From Coffea arabica (lineage: Eukaryota; Streptophyta; Magnoliopsida; Gentianales; Rubiaceae): a stretch of 64,000 nt of DNA. Of the stretch, positions 25,813 through 44,120 are shown in pieces; position 1 is the first letter of the stretch; every line of letters starts with the position of its first letter. Made by a program: the position numbers and the translations under genes. The DNA lies in NCBI RefSeq assembly GCF_036785885.1, contig NC_092312.1, positions 10,434,001 through 10,498,000 on the forward strand, given 5' to 3'. Below the pieces are notes generated by a model. The model did not search any database and was not told the DNA's origin. It saw only the letters and a list, made by a program, of their open reading frames with translations.

Positions 25813-28191
25813 TCTACTTTTCTTTATATTCTGCTCTCTATTCTCTTTACTGTCCTTGAGGCCAAAAGACCTTCAAGAATTTGTCCACCAAACGGATTCA
25901 GATCTCTTTTCCTTCTTCTTCTGCCTATAGACCTTTTATCTACTACAACATAAACAAGAAAGGTCAATGGTCGATATACATGAATAAACTTGGCTCTTTT
26001 ATTCAACTATGCGCATACATGCCGGCTTAACTGATTATCAATTTCCAGCCTAATCCTGTTTTTAATATCAATAATCTTGAGATCACTCAATCCCTCCCCA
26101 GAAAATTCTAACAGAGATCTCTTCTTATTCACTTGGGTGGTTCCATTAAAATAATGCTTTGTGTCAAGCAAGATAAATAGTTTGTAGACGTGTAGATAAA
26201 GCTAGGTGTGGTATCAACTTGTTAAACGGAGACCTGACGTAGCCCCTTTATTTATTTTTGGCGTCTGATGATAGGAAGAGAAAAACAGAAGACAGAAAAG
26301 CATTACTGGACAATTCAGTAGCCATGTACCTCAGTTGAGAACCGTTATTATTTTGGTGTTTTAAATTTTGCAAATGATAGTCACAGGGATGTTTCCTTGA
26401 GCATTATTAATTCAAGTCCACTGCTGGAAGGGTACGCTTGAAACGTAATCTCTTGCTTGATGAAGACTGATTGTACATTAGAAGCGTTTTATTATAAACA
26501 ATAATCAAAAGGACTTTGTGCAAGAGTACCCTCATTTTTATTGATCTCCAACGCCAGAAAATGGGTTCCAGACTTCCAATAACCAACTGGTTTCTTTCTT
26601 GGAGATGCAAGCATAGAGGTCTTGATTCGAGTTCAGATATAGCAACATGATGTTGCTCATTCAGGATGAAACATGAATATTTTTTGGAAGTACAACCTGG
26701 CTGCAAAATGGTTATACCCCTTCCAGCAGAACTAGCTTCAAATGCTCTTAACAGAAACAATCATGTCAAGCATTCTCATTCTTATCTAAGGAATCCAAGT
26801 CATATTGAATCACTAGCCAATAAGAAGTTTCATTTTCTAAAGGAAACACTCCTATGAGCTTGAATCCTAAATTAGTTCTGCAGAGGCTGCGGAATTCGTT
26901 ACAAATAAGTGGATGGCCTATTCCGATATTCAGTAGTACCAATTACCATACAGCACATGGTATGAGACTATTCGTTCTTATTCAAAAGAAAAATTGTACT
27001 GGTAATGATAGGATAGGTTTTGAAAACTACACTTGTTTCCGTGTAAAGATACCTCTACAAATGCAAAGCTGAAGCAGAACTCAGATGAAAATCATCTGCC
27101 AAGAATCACTCTAAACTCAAAAGTTTCAGGGATTTCATCAACAAATTTCTGCAACGAAATTTGTTTCTGCTGATTCATTTCCAGATATGACAGCAGATAC
27201 TGCTCATTCAAATTGAAGTATGTGTTAAGAGTAAGGAATTACCAGTGCCGAAGCCAGGATTATCTGTCAAGCGGCAGGCATATATGTGTTTTTGAGTGCC
27301 ATTTTGAGAATTATGGATTGCATGTACAATTTTTTTATTCGTTCCGGATGTCACTTTATCCAATCCAAATATCTCATTATAGAGCAATCATATCTCAAAG
27401 TACAAATTGGAAGTGAAAAAATAACATTGCTAATTAGCTATACATGTTGGTTTTGTATGATTAGGAGCATTTCTTTAATGTACAATTTTATTAGTTTTTT
27501 TTCTTACATATAAAAGATCACATATATGTAAAACCAAGTATTTAAATTTTAATTTTGGTAGATTAATAATAGAAATTAAAATAAACAAGTAATCGAAAAA
27601 TGTGCAATTTAGCTATTAAGAGATTTTTCTTAACACAATAGATAAAATTGTAACAAGACAATAGATAATACTAAAGCAGTTAACAAGAAGTGATCAAGTA
27701 ATTATAACGCAATGTTAAAAAATATTTAAAGAGAGGAAAAAGTTCAAAATTTTCATAAGCAAATGATAGGAAGAGGGGAAAGAATTTTGTCAATCTTTTT
27801 TTCTTTTTCAAGGTAAAGACTCTCAATGAAAATTTGTAATAACAACTTTTTTGGGGCAAAAAGGAAATTTCAAAACTTGGGGCTGGCTGCACGGCTGCTC
27901 CCCGGACTTGATGAACAAGCATTCTCTATCCCACCTACAACGACAGGACTGGTAGAAAAATGTTGTACGTTGCTAAACAGCACCACTTTTCAATGAACAA
28001 TATTGTGCTAAATCCGCTACAGATTAACACACACACACACACACACACACAAATTGTGCTAAATCTACAACAGACTGACTAATTAAGGATTTTTATCTAA
28101 ATTCTGAACCTATTCAATTTTATTCACCAATAGCATATGATACATGCTAGATTTCACTTGTTCCAGACGTCTTGTGTCTCGGGTAGACTAT
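25813..28191. other. Family 5' flank, then 3' flank of copy C
   Basis: Up to about 26400 the DNA matches sequences upstream of the family's start codons. From about 26900 to 28190 it is the 3' flank of copy C and is duplicated before copy D at 34200-35440. An AC microsatellite lies at 28027-28050. No other gene is seen. Confidence 0.5.
28027..28050. repeat. (AC)n microsatellite
   Basis: Twelve AC units in the 3' flank of copy C. The matching place in D (about 38040) has an A-rich run instead. Confidence 0.95.
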
Positions 28192-32457
<4,266 letters not shown>

Positions 32458-33699
32458 ATACTATGTGCTCTCTATTCACTGTACTGTCTTTGATGCTAAA
32501 GGAGCATAAAAAATGTGTCCTCCAAATGAATTCTTAAGATCACTTCCTAGGCTCTTAGTCTTTGTCCTGCTTGGCCTTTTATTTACTACCACGTAAACAA
32601 ATAAAAGTCAATGGTCAATATACTTTGATAAATAAATGAACCTTTCAATTCAACTATGCACAGCTGCAAAGTGGGTTGATTGAATATCATTTTCTGGCCT
32701 AATCTTCTTGTTATGTCAATAATCATCAGATCAGACAATCCTTCCCTGAAAATGTAAGCAGATACGCCATGTTAACCTCCCCTTGGAGGTTCCTTTTAAA
32801 TAGTGCTTTTATGTGTCAACCAAAACAGACAGTTAGGACACCTATCAAATAAAAAAAAAAAATAGAAGCTTATCATATCATAGTTTATTCTTTCTGATGA
32901 TAGGGACAAAAAACGGAAGAAAGAAAAGCAAAGAAATTAAGGTTAAATACATCAATGGACAATTTACAAGTAATACACCTGAGTTGACCAATATTAGTTG
33001 CTGTATTGAGATTCGCAAATGACAGTCACTGGGATGTTTCCTATAGCATTGTTAAAGTGGGACTTGGGAAATTGCACTTGAAATGCTATCTTCAACTTGA
33101 TCAAGTAAATTAAGTGTGAATAAAAAGTGTTTCCTTGTAAAAATTATACTAATTAAAAGAACGTTCTTATAATATGCATTAATATGACTGCGATGGTTCT
33201 TGTGGTTGTGTAACACTAATTATACTTTTAGTTAATTTGTTGAACTTTACGGTATCAAACTACCAAGTAATCAATGGTGTAGGTCTTTTGCAGCCGTCGT
33301 AATTCCTAAATGTTGCCCACGCATTACTACTTTTAACTGCAGTTTAAATCAAAAAGATCAATCTGAGTGTTATTTGCCAATTGCCCCCTCGGAGAGATGA
33401 TTTGGTTTCACAACCACTTCAAATAAAATGATACTTTCACGGTTTAATATTTTTCTTCCCCTCAGCAATCATCTTCTCTTATCTGAACAAAGCCTGATTT
33501 TTGAAGGATTGTAAGTTACATACGGTAAGATTACTGCCCCCTTGATCTAAAAAGAAAGAATACTAATATTGTGGCCTTGATACGAGTCACCACTGGACTA
33601 ATATCATAATTTTAGAGGATCTTTCAAAAAAGTTCCAGCAAAGACTTTTACTTTCTTTCTTTCTTTTTTCCTTTTTTTTTTGGTTGTGTTTCAAAGGAA

Positions 33700-34040
33700 A
33701 AAATCCACTTTTCCTCCCTATACTTTGGGATAGAGATATATTTCGTCCCCAAACTTTTAGGTGCAATGTATTTAGTACATAAATTAATAATTTTTGACCA
33801 CATTTAATTCAAAAACGGTAAATTATTCAATTTGGACGGAGAAGACTCACGTGTCTGGCACGTGACCGTTGACTTTAACTAAGAAATTAATTTGACTTAA
33901 CGCCACGTACTAGACACATGAGTCTTCTCCGTTCAAATTGAACAATTTACTATTTTTGAACTAAATGTGATCAGAATTTATTAATTTATATACTAAATAT
34001 GTTGCGTCTAAAAGTAAGTTTGTTTACAACTTAGGATAAA
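33700..34040. repeat. Foldback element with long inverted arms
   Basis: The left arm (about 33755-33860, TTTTAGGTGCAATGTATTTA onward, including GGACGGAGAAGACTCACGTG) is matched in reverse by about 33905-34015. The spacer is about 45 bp. The arms are roughly 85-90% complementary, so a transcript could fold into a long hairpin. Confidence 0.65.
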
Positions 34041-34325
34041 TACTTATTGCATGAACATTCTATATGACTATCCAAAGTACAAGACTCGTAGGGGGAAAAA
34101 ATTACACTTTCGCTGAACAGCACCAGTCCCAATGAAACATATTTTGCTACAGATTAACTAGACAAGGATCAATCCCCAACCCTGCACTTTGTTTACCATA
34201 CCATACAACACATGGCCTGTTCTGATATTGGTAGTAAATATTACCATGCAACACATGGTATGAGACTATTAGTTCACAAGAAAAATGTACTAGCAATCAA
34301 AGGATAAAATTTTGAAAGCTATACT

Positions 34326-34419
34326 TGTTTACGTGTAGAGACACCTCTACAAATGCAAAACTGAAGCAGCAATGTTTACGTGTAGGGATACCTCTACAAA
34401 TGCAAAACTGAAGCAGCAC
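34326..34419. repeat. 47-bp tandem duplication
   Basis: TGTTTACGTGTAGRGAYACC and what follows, ending in CTGAAGCAGC, occurs twice in a row with two differences. The matching site before copy C (about 27030-27075) has a single copy, so it arose after the C/D duplication. Confidence 0.9.
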
Positions 34420-35023
34420 TCTAATGAAATCATCTGCCAAGAATCACTCTAAACTGAGAGTTTCGAAGAAATCTGCAACAAAAATTCAACAAAGAAATTT
34501 GTTTTTGCTGCTTCATTTCCCGACATAACAACAGACACTGCTCATTCAAAATGAAGTATGTGTTTTAGTATAGACTCATCTGTGCCGAGGCCAGGACTAT
34601 AGGTCAGGCGGAGGACATACATGTGTTATTGAGTGCCATTTTCAGAATGATCGATTGCATGTATAAGTTTTTGTTCCGAATGTCTCTTTATCCAGTCTAA
34701 ATATCTAACTATGACTTAAACTAAAAAATTTTTTAATTGAGATTCTACATTGGCAAGTTCTCTCTCTCTTTTTTTTTTTTTTTAATCATTTGATTGTTTA
34801 ACAACATTACAACTATATTTAAGTCAATGGAACATAGTAAGAAAGCTATATATTAGCTTGCATGAACATATTGAATAAGTATAACTACTCAATTCTCTAT
34901 CTTCTTATTCTTACAATTCCATTGAACAAAAATATAATTTGACTATTCTCTAATATCAAACTCTGGAGAGCAATCATATCTCCAAGTATAAATTGGAAGT
35001 AAAGAGATAATATTGCTAATTAG

Positions 35024-35024
<1 letters not shown>

Positions 35025-35057
<33 letters not shown>
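35025..35057. repeat. (TA)n microsatellite
   Basis: About sixteen TA units. The matching place near C (about 27440) is only TAGCTATACATG, so the repeat expanded in the D unit. Confidence 0.95.
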
Positions 35058-35059
<2 letters not shown>

Positions 35060-35440
35060 TGGTTTTGTATGTTGAGGAAGAGTATATCTATAGTATACAA
35101 CTTTATTAGTTTTTTTCTTACATATAATATAAAAGACCACATATATGTAAAACCAAGTATTCATATTTGAATTTTGGAGATTAATAATGGAAATTAAAAT
35201 AAAACAATTAATTGCAAGGTGTGTAGGATTTAGGTATTAAGATTTTTTAACACAATGGATAAAATAATAACGAGGCAATACGTAATACTTAAGCACTTAA
35301 TAAGAAGTGATCAACTAAATATAATGCAAGGTAAAAAAATATTTAAAGAGGAGAAAAAGTTCAAAACTTTCACCAACAAAAGCTAGGAAGAGGGCAAGGA
35401 ATTTTGTGGATTTTTTTGTTGTGGCTCCGGGGGGGGGGGG

Positions 35441-35658
35441 TGTGACGCCCCCGCTTCTCCCAAGAGCGAACCCTAGGGTATCGGCGGGACGCCTGCCTAA
35501 CTCGCGCCAGGACTCGAAACACAAAACTAATAAAACTATATTAAACCAAAAGAGAACTGTTTATAATATATACAATTCCCAAAAGTTCTATTTATTTCTT
35601 CAAAAGTATCGAGTCAAACCACTCTAATATCAACTTACGAACGGACTGGGGCCTCACA
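35441..35658 (-). repeat. 3' LTR of small gag-only element
   Basis: TGTGACGCCCCCGC to GGGGCCTCACA, 218 bp. On the minus strand a purine tract (AAGTGGGGGAGAT, 35659-35671) lies directly before it. Confidence 0.9.
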
Positions 35659-35704
35659 ATCTCCCCCACTTAGGACAATTTCGTTCTCGAAATTAATTCT
35701 TTGG

Positions 35705-36802
35705 TCAAAACGTACCTTCGAAACCCGCCGAAGGGTCAGTCACTTCTTGTTGACCCATTGCATACACTCTTACTGGCCCTTTGGGTCGATTTTCCCCTGC
35801 ATTTGACGGTTTCGTTATGGTCCCTTCTGTTGGTGGTTTGAGTCCTCCCTTCTGCATCTTAGGGCACCGGGCAATCAAATGTTCGGTGCTACCACATTTG
35901 AAGCATTTCCGTACCGAACTATTTTTCCAGCAATTTTCATCGGTGTGATTGCCCCCACAGAAACCACAGGTTGACTTAGTGGCCGTACTTGACCCTCCAC
36001 GCTGGGCACTCCTCTGGGGCTCTTGCATTATCTGACCTCGTCCAAAGCTATTCAGGGTTCTTGCAGGTCGTGGACCATCTGTGCCTTTGCTTGTCTTAGT
36101 AGGTGGCTCGTTTCGCGAACTCTGTCCAACCATGGAATCATTCGAGCTGGGTTGCCTCCTTTTCCGGTCATGGAAGGCTTTAACCTGTCCTCTCGCAGTT
36201 TCAATCCGCTGTGCTTTTTCTAGTGCCTGGCTAAACGTGTCCAACTGTGCAGCTGCTAGTGCCTCCTGGATCTCCACATTCAAGCCTTGGGTAAAACGGC
36301 GAATTCGCTTTTGCTCCGTCAGCACCAGCTCTGGGGCAAAACGGGAAAGTTTCGTAAACTAAGTTTCGTATTCCGCCACACTCGATACCTCTTGACGTAG
36401 GCGGATGAAGTCATCTTCCCGTTTTTCTTGCACAATGGACGGCAGGTATTTTTCGTTAAATTCCCGTGTGAAGTTGATCCAGGTCCAGGAGGTTTGTTCG
36501 CGCTGCCACTTGGTTTTAATCACGTTCCACCAGGCTCGGGCGGCCCCTTCAAATTGAAAGGCAACAAAGGATATCTGCCGTTCCTCCGAGTACCTAAGCG
36601 CGGCAAAAATATCTAGCATACGGTCCATCCAACCCTCCGCTAGGTCAGGGTCGGGTCCACCTACAAATTTAGGGGGTGCAAATTTTTGGAACCGTTCTAA
36701 AACACGGTCCTCTCCCTCATGATTACCCGGATTATGTCCAAGGTTCGCAGTACTGCTCCCCTGGCCCTGTTGATTTGACATTCGCTCCAGAAGATCGGCC
36801 AT
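35705..36802 (-). pseudogene. Ty3 chromovirus-type gag with one internal stop
   Basis: The frame starts MADLLERMSNQQ, passes through the Retrotrans_gag domain (FVAFQFEGAARAWWNVI, WINFTREFNEKYLPS), and meets a TAG at 36359-36361 in VAEYET-stop-FTKLSRFAPE. It then stays open to 35705. The stop is probably a former Gln codon. Downstream are two zinc knuckles, CGFCGGNHTDENC and CFKCGSTEHLIARC. The frame ends shortly after YAMGQQEVTDPSAG. In autonomous relatives protease follows here; none is present. Read through the stop, it would be about 365 residues. Confidence 0.88.
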
Positions 36803-36852
36803 CCGCTGGATGGCTGTAGCGACTTGGTCTGGCTCTTGTCCTTGTTACCACC

Positions 36853-37070
36853 TGTGACGCCCCCGCTTCTCCCAAGGGCGAACCCTAGAGTATCGGCGGG
36901 ACGCCTGTCTAACTCGCGCCAGGACTCGAAACACAAAACTAATAAAACTATATTAAATCAAAAGAGAACTGTTTATAATATATACAATCCCCAAAAGTTC
37001 TATTTACATCTTCAAAAGTATCGAGTCAAACCACTCTAATATCAACTTACGAACGGACTGGGACCTCACA
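36853..37070 (-). repeat. 5' LTR of small gag-only element
   Basis: 218 bp, eight differences from the partner LTR. The bases next to it on the minus strand (TGGTAACAAGGACAAGAG) are a possible but imperfect primer site. Confidence 0.9.
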
Positions 37071-37192
37071 GGTAGGGGTGGGCACGGATCGGGTACCTGC
37101 CCCTAACATGATTTGGCTGACCCGACCCTAATATATCAGATCAGCCATTTTGGTACCCTATGACCCGTCCCTTTTTTTCGGGTACCCGAATA

Positions 37193-37403
37193 CACTTGAG
37201 ATCTTCGGTGACATGTTTTCTATGCCAATCCAATGCCACCAATAGTATTGTGCCAAGTGTCATGTTATTATTTACCCTTGTGTTAAATCAAGCCAAATTA
37301 AATTATTAGAAAATTAAAATGTAAATAATAACATGACACTTGGTACAACATTATTGGTGGCATTGGGTTGGCATAGAAAATATGTCACCGAGGATCTCAA
37401 GTG
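37193..37403 (+). repeat. Palindromic MITE, copy 1
   Basis: 211 bp, CACTTGAGATCTTCGGTGAC to GGATCTCAAGTG. The inverted arms are about 83 bp each with a 45-bp AT-rich centre. Same family as the copy at 50049-50258, whose 9-bp target duplication points to Mutator-like transposons. It lies in a short piece of another repeat (GGGTGGGCACGGATCGGGTA, 37076 onward). Confidence 0.85.
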
Positions 37404-37412
37404 GAGTGGCGG

Positions 37413-37623
37413 CACTTGAGATCCTCGGTGACATGTTTTCTATGCCAATCCAATGCCACCAATAGTATTGTGCCAAGTGTCATGTTATTATTTACCCTTG
37501 TGTTAAATCAAGCCAAATTAAATTATTAGAAAATTAAAATGTAAATAATAACATGACACTTGGCACAATACTATTGGTGGCATTGGATTGGCATAGAAAA
37601 CATGTCACCGAGGATCTCAAGTG
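37413..37623 (+). repeat. Palindromic MITE, copy 2
   Basis: 211 bp, same orientation as copy 1 and separated from it by the 9-mer GAGTGGCGG (37404-37412). Its right arm is closer to a perfect complement of its left arm than in copy 1. Confidence 0.88.
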
Positions 37624-37624
37624 G

Positions 37625-37835
37625 CACTTGAGATCCTCGGTGACATGTTTTCTATGCCAATCCAATGCCACCAATAGTATTGTGCCAAGTGTCATGTTAT
37701 TATTTACATTTTAATTTTCTAATAATTTAATTTGGCTTGATTTAACCCAAGGGTAAATAATAACATGACACTTGACACAATACTATTGGTGGCATTGGAT
37801 TGGCATAGAAAACATGTCACCGAGGATCTCAAGTG
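37625..37835 (-). repeat. Palindromic MITE, copy 3, inverted
   Basis: 211 bp with the central AT-rich block in the opposite direction to copies 1 and 2, joined to copy 2 through a single G at 37624. It is followed by CCGCCACTC (37836-37844), the reverse complement of the 9-mer before copy 2. Confidence 0.88.
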
Positions 37836-37844
37836 CCGCCACTC

Positions 37845-38204
37845 CCTCCACTCATGGACTCTCTCTTTTTTTTTTTTTTTTTTGCCAAAACTCTGTACAT
37901 GGGGATGGGATGCCAACCCCTCCGCTCATGGAGTAATATGCAGACGACAACTACAAGACCGACAGAAAAATGTTGCACTTTTCTAAACAGCTTCACTTAT
38001 CAATGAACAATATTGTGCTAAATCCACCACAGATTAACACAAAAAAAAAAATAGAAAGAAAAGAAAATTGTGTTAAATCTATTACAGACTAATTAATTAA
38101 TGATTCATCTAAATTCTGAACTTTTTGTTACGTTTATTCACAAATAGCACATGACATATGCTAAATTTCACTGGTTACAGCGTGTTGCGTCCCGAGGAGA
38201 CTAT
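37845..38204. other. 3' flank of copy D
   Basis: Apart from a T run (about 37865-37883), the sequence matches the 3' flank of copy C (about 27950-28190). No gene is seen. Confidence 0.5.
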
Positions 38205-42479
<4,275 letters not shown>

Positions 42480-44120
42480 ATACTATATGTTCTCTATTCA
42501 CTCTATTGTCTTTGACGCTAAAAGAGCTTCAAAAATGTGTCATCCATATGAATTCTTAAGATCACTTTCTAGTCTCTTCTTCTTTGTTCTGCCTTGATAC
42601 TTAATCTACTAAAGGTCAATGATCAATATACATGATCAGCAAATGAACCTCTTGAATTCAACTATGCACAACTGCAAGGTGGCTTGATTAGATATAATTT
42701 TCTAGCCTAATCTTGTTGCTATGTCAATAATCATCAGGTCAGACAATCCCTTCCCAGAAAATGTAAGCAGAAAACTCTTATTAACCAGGGCGGTTCCTTT
42801 TAAATAATGGTTTATGTCTTGCAAAATAGACAGTTAAGACACGTATCAAACGATTGAATAGAGACATATACTATCCTAGTTTATTCTTTCTGATGACGGG
42901 GAGACAAAAACAGAAGAAAGAAAAGCAAAGAAATTAAGGGGAAATATATTAATGGACAATTTACAAGCAAGCAATATAGCTGAGTTGACCAATATTACTT
43001 GGTGTATTAAGATTCGCAAATGACAGCCACTGGGATGTTTCCTATAGCACTATAAAAGTTGGAAAATTACACTTGAAATGCTATCTGCAGGTTGATGAAG
43101 TTTAACTGTAATTAAAAAGTGTTTCCTCATAAAAGTTATAAGAGCGTTCTGATGATATGCATTAATATGACTCATCTTCTGGTGATGTAACACTAATTTT
43201 ATAAGAGCCTGTTAATACGTCAAACTTCAACGGTATCAAGTAATCAATATTCTAGGTCTTTTGTAGCTCTCGTAAGTCCTAAATGTTGTTTACATGTTAC
43301 TACTTTTAACAACAGTTTAATTGAAAGAGATCCAATGTAAGTGTTATTCGCCAATTCCTCCCTAGGAGAGATGATTTTGGTTTCGCAACCTCTGCAAATG
43401 AAATCATACTCTCACGGTTTAAAATTTTTATTCCTGTCAGCAGTCATCTTCTCTTATCTGAACAAAACCTGCATATTTTTGAAGGATTTTAAGACACATA
43501 ATGTAAGATTACTGCCTTCTTGATCTAAAAAGAAAGAATAGTATTGTGGTCTTGACGCTAGTCACCACTGGACTAATATCAAATTTTCGGAGGATCTTTC
43601 AAAAGAAATTCCAGCAGACCTCTTATTTTATTTTTTCGTGTTTCAACTGTCAAATAATTCCTTTCTTGGACATGCAAGCATTGAGTCCTTAATTCAAGTT
43701 CGGGCATGGCAACATGATGCTCCTCATTCAGGACAAAACATTTTTCATCTTTTTTTGAAGCACAACTAGCTCAAATGGAAGCAGCCAACCAAAATCCGAA
43801 TGCTGTTTACATGAGCGACAGTATCAAGCGCTCTCATTCTTGCCAATGAAAAGATACAGAAATGAAGTCTGTTTAGAACTTGGAACAAGGACTTATTGCA
43901 TGAACATTCTCTATGATTCTATCCAAAGTACAAGACTAGTAGGAAAAATATTACACTTTGCTAAACAGCACCAATCACCAATGAAACAAATTGTGCTAAA
44001 CCTATTACAGATTAACAAGATAAGGATCAATCCTGAACTCTGCACCTTAATTACATTAGTATGTATCTGAAACGAGCAATATTAACTTGTTCCAATTCTG
44101 TTTTGTCATGAGTAGACCAT
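42480..44120. other. 5' flank of copy D and 3' flank of relic F
   Basis: From 42480 to about 43600 it aligns with the upstream region of copy C (32458-33500). From about 43840 it matches family 3' flanks (TTATTGCATGAACATTCT, TTGCTAAACAGCACCA). No gene or clear core promoter is seen. Confidence 0.5.

Larger units (their letters stand above)
32458..35440. other. 5' flank of copy C and 3' flank of copy D
   Basis: From 32458 to about 33500 is the upstream region of C, alignable with that of D (42480-43600). It then holds a foldback element (about 33700-34040), a relic of a family 3' flank (about 34040-34190), the start of the D duplication unit (about 34200), a 47-bp tandem duplication and a TA microsatellite. 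No gene is seen. Confidence 0.55.
35441..37070 (-). mobile_element. Minimal gag-only LTR element, second TR-GAG family
   Basis: The 1,630-bp element has two 218-bp LTRs (35441-35658 and 36853-37070) with TG...CA ends. Between them is only a minus-strand gag, a purine tract and a short tail. The tail before the purine tract (AATTTCGAGAACGAAATTGT on the minus strand) is typical of the 3' end of Ty3 chromovirus pol. This suggests all of pol was deleted between gag and the last codons. LTRs differ at eight sites (about 3.7%), so it is older than the two elements in copy B. No target duplication is evident: a G run lies on the left and GGTAG on the right. Confidence 0.85.

Noticed and set aside
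35431..35445. Target duplication for the small gag-only element
   Set aside because: The left side is a G run and the right side is GGTAG; the five bases do not match. The element is called on its LTRs and gag alone.
37403..37413. GAGTGGCGG as a 9-bp target duplication of MITE copy 2
   Set aside because: The same 9-mer does not follow copy 2 directly. It appears only as its reverse complement after copy 3, which fits inverted duplication rather than a target duplication.
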